A stretch of DNA of 15,298 nucleotides. It comes from Syntrophomonas sp. UBA4922 (lineage in GTDB: Bacteria; Bacillota; Syntrophomonadia; Syntrophomonadales; Syntrophomonadaceae). Of this stretch, positions 1-7,108 are shown in pieces; positions within the stretch are counted from its first letter, which is position 1, and every line of letters begins with the position of its first letter. Both the position numbers and the translations under genes were made by a program. Below the pieces are notes generated by a model. The model saw only the letters and a list, made by a program, of their open reading frames with translations, was not told the DNA's origin and did not search any database. The DNA is taken from assembly GCA_002398825.1 (NCBI GenBank), contig DHBS01000013.1, forward strand, positions 25,925 through 41,222, given 5' to 3'.

Positions 1-198
1 ACCGCCACCCTTTAAGAAAGGAGGAAGAAAATGACCAGAACAAACGACCGGCGCAATGATCAACTCAGGCCGATAAACATGATTCCCGGGTATGTTAAAC
101 ATCCGGATGGGTCGGTGTTAATCTCCACCGGCGACACCCGGGTAATCTGTACAGCCATGGTGGAGGATAAAGTGCCTCCTTTCTTAAAGGGTGGCGGT
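1..198. repeat. Perfect 24-nt inverted repeat embracing the rph ribosome binding site
   Basis: Bases 1-24 are the exact reverse complement of bases 175-198, separated by a 150-nt loop. The left arm ends in the rph Shine-Dalgarno (AAAGGAGG, 17-24). The right arm encodes residues 49-56 of RNase PH (Pro-Pro-Phe-Leu-Lys-Gly-Gly-Gly), a conserved family motif. In the mRNA the arms could pair and hide the ribosome binding site. The match ends on the inner side at base 25; the outer end is cut by the window edge, so it may be longer. The repeat is seen directly; any regulatory role is inference. Confidence 0.8.
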
Positions 199-750
199 AA
201 AGGCTGGATAACCGCAGAATACTCACTCTTGCCAAGCTCCACTTTGACCCGTACCCACCGCGAAGCGGCTCGCGGCAAGATCGGGGGCCGTACTCACGAG
301 ATTCAAAGGCTGATCGGCCGGTCTTTACGGGCCGTGGTCGACTTGAGCAAGCTGGGCGAGAAAACCGTGTGGATTGATTGCGACGTGATTCAAGCCGACG
401 GCGGAACCAGGACAGCATCTATCACCGGAGGGTTTGCGGCCCTGGCCCTGGCTATGCAAAAATGTCTTGACCAGGGCGTTATCAAGGAATGGCCTATTGT
501 GGACCATGTGGCCGCGATCAGTGTAGGGATGGTTGACAGCCAGCTGATGCTGGACCTTGAATATGTGGAGGATTCCCGGGCTGAGGTAGACATGAATGTA
601 GTTATGACCGGAAGCGGCGATTTTATAGAAGTTCAAGGGACTGCGGAAGGCAAACCCTACAGCCGCACTGATCTCGATGAAATGCTTAGTCTGGCCTGGG
701 GGGGAATCGAGGAACTCATCGCCATGCAAAAGCATATATTGGGGGCATAA
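31..750 (+). CDS. rph: Ribonuclease PH
   Basis: Phosphorolytic 3'-5' exoribonuclease that trims the 3' ends of tRNA precursors and other RNAs in the cytoplasm, using phosphate and releasing nucleoside diphosphates. The 239-residue product has the usual family length and colinear motifs: the N-terminal DxRxxxxLRP-type opening (residues 6-14), VPPFLKGGGKGWITAEY (48-64), REAARGKIGGRTHEIQRLIGR (77-97), the phosphate-binding GGTRTASITGG stretch (about 124-134) and a C-terminal EVQGTAEG. The ATG follows AAAGGAGG by six bases. It is the first visible gene of a same-strand run, and rdgB begins two bases after its stop; rph-rdgB adjacency is common in Firmicutes. The oddity is the inverted repeat that buries its ribosome binding site. 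The identity is secure. Confidence 0.97.
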   Translation: MTRTNDRRNDQLRPINMIPGYVKHPDGSVLISTGDTRVICTAMVEDKVPPFLKGGGKGWITAEYSLLPSSTLTRTHREAARGKIGGRTHEIQRLIGRSLRAVVDLSKLGEKTVWIDCDVIQADGGTRTASITGGFAALALAMQKCLDQGVIKEWPIVDHVAAISVGMVDSQLMLDLEYVEDSRAEVDMNVVMTGSGDFIEVQGTAEGKPYSRTDLDEMLSLAWGGIEELIAMQKHILGA

Positions 751-752
751 GT

Positions 753-1349
753 GTGAAAAAAATGCTCATTTTAGCTACCCGTAACCAGCACAAACAACGT
801 GAGTTGGAAGAATTGCTGGCGCCTCTGGGGTTTGAGGTGAAAAGCCTGGCCGATTTTCCGGATTTTCCTGAAGTCGAAGAGGATGGCCGGAGCTTTGAAG
901 AAAATGCTGCCAAAAAAGCCCGGATCACCGCTATGTACACTGGTTTGACCAGCCTGGCCGATGACTCCGGCCTGGAGGTGGCAGCCCTGGGGGGACAGCC
1001 CGGAATCTATTCAGCTCGCTTTGCTGGTGAGCAGGGTAATGACGAGGCCAACAACCGGAAACTGTTAAGACTGATGAAAGAATTCCCGGCAAAACAGCGC
1101 CAGGCTCGCTTCGTATGTGTGGTGGCGGTAAGCGGCCCCGATGGGGAGACCCAAACCGTAATGGGAGTATGCGACGGCCAGATTGCGTTCGAACCCGAGG
1201 GCGCCGCGGGCTTCGGCTATGATCCTCTTTTTATTCCCGCGGGCTATACCCGAACTTTTGCAGAGTTGAGCGCGGAAGAAAAGAACCTTATCAGTCACCG
1301 GGCACAGGCCTTGAAAAAACTGCCGGGCTTGCTTGCCAGCCAAGCCTAG
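753..1349 (+). CDS. rdgB: XTP/dITP pyrophosphatase (RdgB/HAM1 family)
   Basis: Hydrolyses non-canonical purine triphosphates (ITP, dITP, XTP) to monophosphates plus pyrophosphate, keeping deaminated bases out of DNA and RNA. The 198-residue protein shows the family landmarks: the N-terminal ATRNQHKQRELEELL segment (substrate entry, residues 8-22), LADDSGLEV with its acidic metal-binding residues (about 67-75), GFGYDPLFIP and SHRAQAL near the C terminus. The GTG start at 753 lies two bases after the rph stop, with a G-rich stretch (740-744) eight bases upstream as a weak ribosome binding site, suggesting translational coupling to rph. An in-frame ATG at 762 is a less likely alternative. Nothing is missing from the fold. 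Confidence 0.96.
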   Translation: MKKMLILATRNQHKQRELEELLAPLGFEVKSLADFPDFPEVEEDGRSFEENAAKKARITAMYTGLTSLADDSGLEVAALGGQPGIYSARFAGEQGNDEANNRKLLRLMKEFPAKQRQARFVCVVAVSGPDGETQTVMGVCDGQIAFEPEGAAGFGYDPLFIPAGYTRTFAELSAEEKNLISHRAQALKKLPGLLASQA

Positions 1350-1371
1350 GCTATATAAGGGAGGCCATCCA

Positions 1372-1848
1372 GTGAGGATTGCGGTAATCGGTGATACTCA
1401 CGGTCGTATTACCGGTATATGCAGGGCTCTGGCTAAAAACCCGCCTGATCATCTCATCCACACCGGGGATTTTTACGCTGATGCCTGCAAAATAGCTGAG
1501 ACATTAAACCGGCCTTTCCATGCCGTAAGCGGTAATTGTGACGCCAAAAAAGACGGACCTGCCGAACTGCTCCTGAAGTTGGCCGGCAGGCGGATATATG
1601 TAGTGCACGGCCATCAATACGGGGTTAAAAAGAATTTGAATAACATTTATTATCGCGGCCAGGAGATGGAAGCCGATATAGTCATATTCGGGCACACCCA
1701 TGTACCGTTTTGCGAAAAGCTCGGCGAGTTGTGGCTGCTTAACCCCGGCAGCGCTTCACGGCCCCGGCTCACCAAACTGGGCCGGTACATTTGTCTCAAT
1801 GTTGAGGAGCAAGCAATCAACCCTGAGATATGCAAGATAAAGCCTTAA
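1372..1848 (+). CDS. YfcE/MJ0936-family metallophosphoesterase
   Basis: Small calcineurin-like phosphodiesterase of the YfcE/YsnB/MJ0936 group. Members hydrolyse model phosphodiesters with divalent metals, but the natural substrate is generally unknown. All metal-ligand blocks are visible in order: GDTHGR near the N terminus, HTGDF, GNCD, VVHGHQYG and FGHTHVPF, followed by NPGSASRPR. I chose GTG at 1372 rather than ATG at 1333 because AAGGGAGG sits seven bases before the GTG, homologues begin with the RIAVIGDTHG strand, and the longer form would add 13 unrelated residues and overlap rdgB. That gives 158 residues. It follows rdgB by 22 bases; the rph-rdgB-phosphoesterase order is a familiar Firmicute cluster. 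The family is secure, the exact role unknown. Confidence 0.92.
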   Translation: MRIAVIGDTHGRITGICRALAKNPPDHLIHTGDFYADACKIAETLNRPFHAVSGNCDAKKDGPAELLLKLAGRRIYVVHGHQYGVKKNLNNIYYRGQEMEADIVIFGHTHVPFCEKLGELWLLNPGSASRPRLTKLGRYICLNVEEQAINPEICKIKP

Positions 1849-1860
1849 ACGGAGAAAATA

Positions 1861-1884
1861 ATGGTTACAGTCCGAAACGATTAG
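1861..1884 (+). other. Seven-codon leader ORF ahead of lpdA
   Basis: A GGAG at 1851-1854 lies six bases before an ATG that opens a seven-codon frame (MVTVRND) ending in TAG, three bases before the first possible lpdA start. Spacing and position would allow translational coupling or attenuation, but a frame this short can occur by chance. Confidence 0.25.
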
Positions 1885-1887
1885 GGG

Positions 1888-3279
1888 ATGGAATTGATGT
1901 ATGATATTATAATCATCGGTGCGGGGCCGGGGGGTTATGTAGCTGCCATCAGGGCCCGGCAATTGGGCCTAAAGGTGCTGCTGATAGAGAAGGCGCAGGT
2001 GGGCGGCACTTGTTTGAACCGGGGCTGCATACCTACCAAAGCCTATCATAAAGATGCGCACTTTATCAAAGACCTGGCCAAAAGCCCGCAGTTTGGAGTC
2101 ACCCTTTCCGGCTGGCAATTCAGCCTGGCTCAGGCCTGGGAAAACAAGCAAAAGGTGGTCGAGACCCTGGTTGCGGGAATACGACGCCTTTTGCAGGCCT
2201 ATGGAATTGAGGTCCTGCAGGCTCAGGCCGGCCTGGTGGACGGCCACACGGTTTTGGCGGACGGGGTCCAGCATCACGGCAGGTTTATTCTGCTGGCGAC
2301 CGGCTCAATACCGGCGGTTTTGGATGTTCCGGGAATGGACTTGCCCGGGGTTATGAATAGTGATGAAATCCTGGATCTCCAAGAGCTCCCGGCGAGAATG
2401 GTCATTATCGGCGGCGGGGTGATCGGGCTGGAGTTTGCGAGTATATTCCAGTCCTTTGGCAGTCAGGTTACGGTTATCGAGTACCTTCCAGCACTGCTCA
2501 ATACTCTGGATGAGGAATTGGGCAAACGCCTCGGGGTTTTTCTGAAAAGGCAGGGCATTCATGTTATGACCTCAACCGGGGTGCAAAAGATTGAGCTTGA
2601 GAAGGACGGCCTCTTAGTCAAGGCGGAAGGCAAAAAAGGCGCTGTTCAGGTGGAAAGCGACGCGGTTCTGGTTGCTGCCGGGCGGCTGCCTTTCACAGCA
2701 GGGCTTAATCTGGATCGAGCCGGTATCAAAACCGGGCCCAAGGGCTTTGTTCAGGTCGATCATACCTATAAAACTTCTCTGCACAATGTATATGCCATCG
2801 GGGATGTGATCGGGGGACAGATGCTGGCCCATGTAGCCTCGGAAGAGGGGATTGCGGCGGTTGAATCCATGGCCGGAATAAGAAGCCGTTCTGCCAGCCC
2901 GCTGGTACCCTCATGCGTATTCACTATCCCGGAGATAGCCTCGGTGGGCCTCAGTGAACAACAGGCCAAAGAACGGGGCATGAAGTACCGCAGCGGCAAG
3001 TTCCAGTTTGCTGCCAACGGGAAAGCCCTGACCATGGCGGAGAGCGATGGCGTAGTTAAAGTCCTGGTGGATGAAGACGATGTAATTATCGGGGTTCATA
3101 TTATAGGGCCCCATGCCAGCGATCTCATTATGGAGGGTCTGGCTCTGATGGAGCAAGGGGCTACCCGGGGACAGGCCGTCGATATGATCCATCCCCACCC
3201 CACCTTGAGTGAAGCCCTGCGGGAGGCTATTCTGGACGCCGGCGGGGAAGCCATACACCTGGCGCCTGCCAGGAAATAA
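1888..3279 (+). CDS. lpdA: Dihydrolipoyl dehydrogenase (E3)
   Basis: FAD-dependent disulfide oxidoreductase that re-oxidises dihydrolipoyl groups of 2-oxoacid dehydrogenase complexes or the glycine cleavage H protein, passing electrons to NAD. Visible in the 463 residues: the N-terminal FAD Rossmann motif IIIIGAGPGGYVAA (7-20), the redox-active disulfide in GGTCLNRGCIPTK (Cys42 and Cys47), the NAD-binding IIGGGVIGLEFASIF, the second FAD motif YAIGDVIGG, and the C-terminal HPHPTLSE carrying the catalytic His437-Glu442 pair. Length is normal. The start is ambiguous: AGGGG at 1883-1887 abuts ATG 1888 but is nine bases from ATG 1897, so 1897 (three residues shorter) may be the true start. It precedes lplA by 24 bases, linking cofactor attachment to its re-oxidation. 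No E1, E2 or GcvH gene is in the window. Confidence 0.96.
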   Translation: MELMYDIIIIGAGPGGYVAAIRARQLGLKVLLIEKAQVGGTCLNRGCIPTKAYHKDAHFIKDLAKSPQFGVTLSGWQFSLAQAWENKQKVVETLVAGIRRLLQAYGIEVLQAQAGLVDGHTVLADGVQHHGRFILLATGSIPAVLDVPGMDLPGVMNSDEILDLQELPARMVIIGGGVIGLEFASIFQSFGSQVTVIEYLPALLNTLDEELGKRLGVFLKRQGIHVMTSTGVQKIELEKDGLLVKAEGKKGAVQVESDAVLVAAGRLPFTAGLNLDRAGIKTGPKGFVQVDHTYKTSLHNVYAIGDVIGGQMLAHVASEEGIAAVESMAGIRSRSASPLVPSCVFTIPEIASVGLSEQQAKERGMKYRSGKFQFAANGKALTMAESDGVVKVLVDEDDVIIGVHIIGPHASDLIMEGLALMEQGATRGQAVDMIHPHPTLSEALREAILDAGGEAIHLAPARK

Positions 3280-3303
3280 AAGCGATTTAGAGGAGAGCTA
3301 TCA

Positions 3304-4287
3304 ATGCTGCAGATCATTAATCCCTCACGTGACCCTTATTTCAATATGGCCCTGGAGGATTATCTGGTCCATTCAGATATTAAAGAAGACCTCTTCGTAC
3401 TGTGGCAGAACCGGCCTACAGTAGTGGTGGGCAGGCATCAGAACAGCCATGCGGAAATCAACCTGCCCTATGTGCGTGAAAAGGGCATCGCCGTGGTGCG
3501 GCGCCTATCAGGCGGGGGCGCGGTGTATCATGATGAGGGCAATCTCAACTTCACCTTTATCACTGCAGCTTCGGGAATGAAACTGGATTTTGCCGCCTTT
3601 ACCGTTCCGGTTATCGAGGCGTTGCATCAATTGGGGGTGCCGGCTGTGCATACCGGCCGCAATGACATCGTTATCAAGGGACGCAAGTTTTCGGGCAATG
3701 CCCAGTATCGCTTCAAGGACCGCCTCATGCACCATGGCACTATATTATTCGATTCTAACCTGGAGGATGTGAGCCAGGCCCTGCAGGCCGATGAAAGCAA
3801 GACCATCGCCAGGGGCATAGCCTCAGTGCGCAGCCGGGTGACTAACATAGCCGAGCATTTAGATCTGCCTTTATCGTTAGAGGAATTTAAAAATATGCTG
3901 GTTGACAATATACTCCGTCACAGTAGTTTTAGCCGGCAAAGAGAGCTGAACCATTTGGAAACAGCGGCAGTAGAAGCCTTGCGGGACAGCAAATATACCA
4001 GCTGGGATTGGAATTACGGCCATTCCCCGCAATTCAGCCAGCGCAGAAAAGCCCAGTTCCCCTGGGGGAGTATGGAGGCCCTGTTGTTGGTCAAGCAGGG
4101 GAAAGTGGCCATATGCAGATTTTTCGGGGACTTTTTTACCATTGCAGATCTATCCATTCTGGAAAACGCCTTGCTGGGCAGGCCCTTGCAGGAAGAAGCT
4201 GTCGGGGAGGTCTTAGCGGCTCTTGACCCCGGCGCCATCATCCCCGGTGCCAGTGTAGAGCAGATCATGAGTCTTCTGATCGAATAG
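3304..4287 (+). CDS. lplA: Lipoate-protein ligase A
   Basis: Activates lipoate with ATP to lipoyl-AMP and transfers it to the conserved lysine of E2 or H-protein lipoyl domains. The 327-residue protein has both parts of a bacterial LplA: a catalytic domain with RRLSGGGAVYHDEGNLNF (66-83) and the catalytic lysine in GRKFSGNAQ (Lys128), and a C-terminal accessory domain from about residue 235 (SWDWNYGHSPQF onward). Having both domains argues for a self-sufficient ligase rather than an octanoyl-transferase relative (LipM/LipL), though those share the fold. GAGGAGAG lies just upstream of the ATG. Co-transcription with lpdA, 24 bases away, suggests a lipoate-scavenging unit. Confidence 0.93.
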   Translation: MLQIINPSRDPYFNMALEDYLVHSDIKEDLFVLWQNRPTVVVGRHQNSHAEINLPYVREKGIAVVRRLSGGGAVYHDEGNLNFTFITAASGMKLDFAAFTVPVIEALHQLGVPAVHTGRNDIVIKGRKFSGNAQYRFKDRLMHHGTILFDSNLEDVSQALQADESKTIARGIASVRSRVTNIAEHLDLPLSLEEFKNMLVDNILRHSSFSRQRELNHLETAAVEALRDSKYTSWDWNYGHSPQFSQRRKAQFPWGSMEALLLVKQGKVAICRFFGDFFTIADLSILENALLGRPLQEEAVGEVLAALDPGAIIPGASVEQIMSLLIE

Positions 4288-4308
4288 TTATCATTTATTT
4301 ATATTTGG

Positions 4309-4347
4309 TTCCGGGTGATCCCTTCAACACCGGAATCTTTCATTTTC
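4309..4347 (+). terminator. Weak terminator candidate after lplA
   Basis: TTCCGGGTG (4309-4317) can pair with CACCGGAA (4328-4335) with one bulged G, followed by the T-rich TCTTTCATTTTC. The U-tract is interrupted, so termination would be weak. It is the only hairpin seen between lplA and the convergent ku remnant region. Confidence 0.35.
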
Positions 4348-4410
4348 AGAGCCTCGGTTATGGTCATACAGCTCTTATCAGATCCGGGACTCGGAGAGGT
4401 TGTTTATCCT

Positions 4411-4590
4411 TCATTGTTGCAGGATATTGTCCAGGGACTGCTTTGCGCTCAAGGCCCCGGCAAAAAGATCTCCTGTCTGCTTGAGGCGTTGAGGGATACT
4501 TAAGATGTCGAAATCTTCGGGTTTGACCTGGCGGATTTCTTCCCGGCGCAGCAGCGCGGATACGGTAGCCTGAGGACGCGGGCGGACGCT
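4411..4590 (-). pseudogene. ligD: Remnant: C-terminal end of a LigD polymerase domain
   Basis: The 4288-4617 stretch has no intact gene. On the minus strand, 59 open codons run from just after an in-frame TGA (4593-4591) to a TGA at 4413-4411. The reading has the pattern expected at the end of the LigD primase/polymerase domain: SVRPRPQATVSALLRREE, then VKPEDFDILSIPQRLKQTGD and a closing QSLDNIL. LigD polymerase domains typically end with a xxRPxPxAxVSxPLxWxE, PxxFxIxxxPxRLxxxGDxxA succession. It lacks a start codon and the catalytic Asp residues, and is in the same frame as ku with two stops between. The simplest reading is a large deletion that joined the end of ku to the end of ligD. Identification is from pattern memory. 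Confidence 0.6.
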
Positions 4591-4617
4591 TCATCGGTTG
4601 GGAAACGAGCCGGGCAT

Positions 4618-5472
4618 TCATGAAGTCTTGGCCTTTGCCGCCGGTTTTTGTTTCTTTTTTCTCACTTTGGAGGCCGTTTCCTTACCGTCAGGGTGACGGT
4701 CCTCTTGAGAGAGTTTTACGCTTTCGCGCAGGGCCTCCATCAAATCCACAATGTTGCTGGGCTGAGCCGGCCGATCCGGGGTTACCAGTTCTTGATCGTT
4801 TACCTTGGCAGTGATCAGCTCCCATAAAGCCTGGCGATAGTCATCCTGATATTTATCTGGGTCAAAATGGGAGGAAAGGTTTTCTATCAGACTCACTGCC
4901 ATCTTAACCTCGTTTTCGTGCAAGAGATCTTCGTTGACTCCCGGGGACAGGGACTGAACACTTCTGATTTCGTCGGGATAAAAGATGGTTTCCATGACCA
5001 GCCATTGATCTTTTACGCGCAATACCGCCAGGGCAGATTTGCTGCGGATTACCACTTTGGCTATCGCTATCCTGCCGGTTTCCCTCATGGCCTTCACCAA
5101 AAGGGCATACGCCTTCTCGCCGCCGGGGCTGGCCTGTAAATAATAACTCTTATCGTAATAAATGGGGTCCACCTCAGACAATTCCACAAAATCCAGGATA
5201 TCCACCGTCTTGGTATTGACTGCAGGGATGCGTTCCAAGTCCTCATCGGCAATCACCACATAACTGCCTTTGTGATATTCATAGCCGCGCACGATATCAT
5301 TGCTGCTGATTTCCTTTTCGCAGCGCGGACAGTACTTGTGATATTCCACCGGCCCCAGGCATTCCTTGTGCAGAAACTTAAACTTGATATCTTTATGCTC
5401 GGTGGCGGCATACATGTTGACCGGGATGTTGACCAGCCCGAAACTGACCGCGCCTTTCCATAGAGTTTTCAT
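4618..5472 (-). CDS. ku: Ku protein (bacterial non-homologous end joining)
   Basis: Homodimeric ring protein that binds double-strand DNA ends and recruits LigD in bacterial end joining. The product opens with the diagnostic MKTLWKGAVSFGLVNIPVNM and has a CPRCEKEI segment (48-55) followed by GYEYHKGSYVVIADEDLE, as in bacterial Ku. The C terminus is a lysine-rich tail (KVRKKKQKP and onward), matching the extended basic tail many bacterial Ku proteins use for DNA binding. I place the start at the ATG at 5472 (284 residues). A longer frame from 5511 adds 13 residues without a ribosome binding site, whereas AAAGGA lies 12 bases before the chosen ATG. The only trace of ligD downstream is a fragment, so its partner must be elsewhere or another ligase. 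Confidence 0.95.
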   Translation of the reverse strand: MKTLWKGAVSFGLVNIPVNMYAATEHKDIKFKFLHKECLGPVEYHKYCPRCEKEISSNDIVRGYEYHKGSYVVIADEDLERIPAVNTKTVDILDFVELSEVDPIYYDKSYYLQASPGGEKAYALLVKAMRETGRIAIAKVVIRSKSALAVLRVKDQWLVMETIFYPDEIRSVQSLSPGVNEDLLHENEVKMAVSLIENLSSHFDPDKYQDDYRQALWELITAKVNDQELVTPDRPAQPSNIVDLMEALRESVKLSQEDRHPDGKETASKVRKKKQKPAAKAKTS

Positions 5473-5569
5473 GTCTATCACCCATCCTTTGCTGATATCT
5501 TTAGCATTCATAAGCAGGCGGGTAATTATGCTTGACGGACAAAAATCAAACTAGTTGGTAGGCAGTATA

Positions 5570-5598
5570 TTGTCATCAGGAAAATTTTAAGTTATATT
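5570..5598 (+). promoter_or_regulatory. Sigma-A-type promoter for the CofE-like gene
   Basis: TTGTCA (5570-5575) and TATATT (5593-5598) are separated by exactly 17 bases, 40 bases upstream of the start codon, in the divergent ku/cofE-like spacer. Confidence 0.6.
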
Positions 5599-5637
5599 GG
5601 TCGAGGGTTGATATAGCTGTTTTATAGAGGGGAAGGG

Positions 5638-6828
5638 ATGTTACACATGGGTATATTACCGGATTATATTGGGGTATCAGCTTTTGGTCTCAAAATGGGA
5701 GTCATTGTTCCCGGCAGCGATGTGGTATCGATGGTAGGCGAAGTCCTAAGTAAATGCGCCCGGGACGGTTTTCTGGATGATGGTGATACGGTGTGTGTGA
5801 CTGAATCGGTAGTAGCGCGAGCACAGAATAACTATGTAACTACAGACGATATCGCCGAAGAGGTCAGGAAGAAGTTGCAAGTCGGGCCTCAAGGGCGGAT
5901 CGGGGTTTTATTCCCCATACTCAGCCGCAACCGGTTTTCCTTGGTTTTAAAGGGGCTGGCCGCCGCCGTTCCTCAGGGAGAAGTAGTGATACAATTATCC
6001 TATCCCACTGACGAAGTAGGCAACCAGCTGTTGCCGTTTGATTTCCATGAAACCCTGGGCAAGTGCGAAGGCGATACGATTCTTCTTGAAGATATTGGAG
6101 AGGAGCGCTTTCTGCATCCCATCACCCAGGTTGATTACATCGCATTATACGAGCAAATCGTCAATGAACAGGGAGCGGCCTGCCAAATGATCCTGTGCAA
6201 TGACCCTGCTCATCTGGCCGGTTATGAATTGGACGGAGTGGTCGTAGCCAATATCCATAACCGCTTTCGTACCAGAGCCAAACTGGATGCCAAAGGGGTT
6301 AATTGCATAACGCTGCAGGACATCTGCAACAGCGGTCCCAAGAGCTGGTCAGAATGGGGCGTATTAGGGAGCAATCTCTCTTCCGGAGACAAGCTGAAGC
6401 TGGCTCCGCGCGACTGCGACCGGTTAGCAGACCAGATTCAGAAGCGGGTTCAGCAAGATCTGAACAAAAATGTGGAAGTCATCATATACGGGGACGGGGC
6501 TTACTGTGATCCCTCCACCGGGATCTACGAACTGGCCGACCCTCAGCCCGCCTTCGGAATGACCGCGGGCTTGCGCGGCAAATATCGCGAGGGGCTGAAG
6601 TATAAATATCTGGTGGATAAAATGCTGGATGAAGGCTACGATATTGAGACAATCGCCCAGCATATTCATGCTCGCAAAGATGAACAGCTGGACCGCAGCA
6701 GCATAGAAACCGAGGGTACAACTCCCAGAAAATCCGAGGATCTGTTATCAAGTCTGGCGGATCTGGTCAGCGGATCGGCTGATGCCGGAACGCCTTGTAT
6801 ACTAATCAAAGGATTTCTGCAAAAATGA
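5638..6828 (+). CDS. CofE-like protein (coenzyme F420-0:L-glutamate ligase fold)
   Basis: The 396-residue protein resembles the F420-0:gamma-glutamyl ligase family (PF01996): an N-terminal block with GDTVCVTESVVARAQ (residues about 46-60, the conserved 'gDvvvvtskvvskaeg' strand) and a later block VEVIIYGDGAYCDPSTGIYE corresponding to the 'VIITDTNGR' region. True CofE adds glutamates to coenzyme F420 using GTP and has about 250 residues; this protein is longer and diverges between the blocks, so it may act on another acidic or phosphorylated substrate. No other F420 gene (cofC, cofD, cofG, cofH) is present. ATG 5638 follows AGAGGGGAAGGG; ATG 5647 is a possible alternative. It is a single-gene unit with its own promoter and terminator. 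Family assignment is moderate; the reaction is unknown. Confidence 0.65.
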   Translation: MLHMGILPDYIGVSAFGLKMGVIVPGSDVVSMVGEVLSKCARDGFLDDGDTVCVTESVVARAQNNYVTTDDIAEEVRKKLQVGPQGRIGVLFPILSRNRFSLVLKGLAAAVPQGEVVIQLSYPTDEVGNQLLPFDFHETLGKCEGDTILLEDIGEERFLHPITQVDYIALYEQIVNEQGAACQMILCNDPAHLAGYELDGVVVANIHNRFRTRAKLDAKGVNCITLQDICNSGPKSWSEWGVLGSNLSSGDKLKLAPRDCDRLADQIQKRVQQDLNKNVEVIIYGDGAYCDPSTGIYELADPQPAFGMTAGLRGKYREGLKYKYLVDKMLDEGYDIETIAQHIHARKDEQLDRSSIETEGTTPRKSEDLLSSLADLVSGSADAGTPCILIKGFLQK

Positions 6829-6852
6829 TAAGACACTCATAATATAAGATAA

Positions 6853-6889
6853 GGCCGTTTCCCGGATTCCAGCGGGGAACGGCTTTTTT
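6853..6889 (+). terminator. Strong rho-independent terminator
   Basis: GCCGTTTCCC pairs with GGGGAACGGC around a short loop, followed by TTTTTT (6884-6889). It lies 24 bases after the CofE-like gene. Confidence 0.92.
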
Positions 6890-7108
6890 GGTGCGCCGCG
6901 TGCCCAGATAAGCACGCACTGTCCAGCCGGTGCAGTTAGGTTATAAAGTATACAGTTAGGATCATCTTTATGTTTAGTTGTCGAAACAGTCTTGCACACA
7001 CGATACTTGCCTTGCCGGTAATTATATTGTTCAGGATATAAATAGATACTGAATCCTTTAGATTCTTGTGGCAAAACAGTAACTCGTGAGTGTGTAAAAT
7101 AAATTGTG
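6890..7108 (-). pseudogene. Possible gene remnant cut by the group II intron
   Basis: The minus strand stays open from inside the intron 5' end to beyond the terminator. Its middle part (SRVTVLPQESKGFSIYLY, then YNYRQGKYRVCKTVS) recalls the 'LpPGeskxfxixL ... GkYRixK' pattern of bacterial Ig-like domains found in secreted Firmicute proteins. There is no start codon, and the frame runs on through the terminator hairpin, so any gene is broken at the intron junction at 7108/7109. It could equally be a chance open frame. Otherwise this spacer shows nothing recognisable. Confidence 0.2.

Noticed and set aside
4315..4503. Plus-strand 62-codon open frame after lplA
   Set aside because: It has no ribosome binding site and is antisense to the better-supported LigD remnant.
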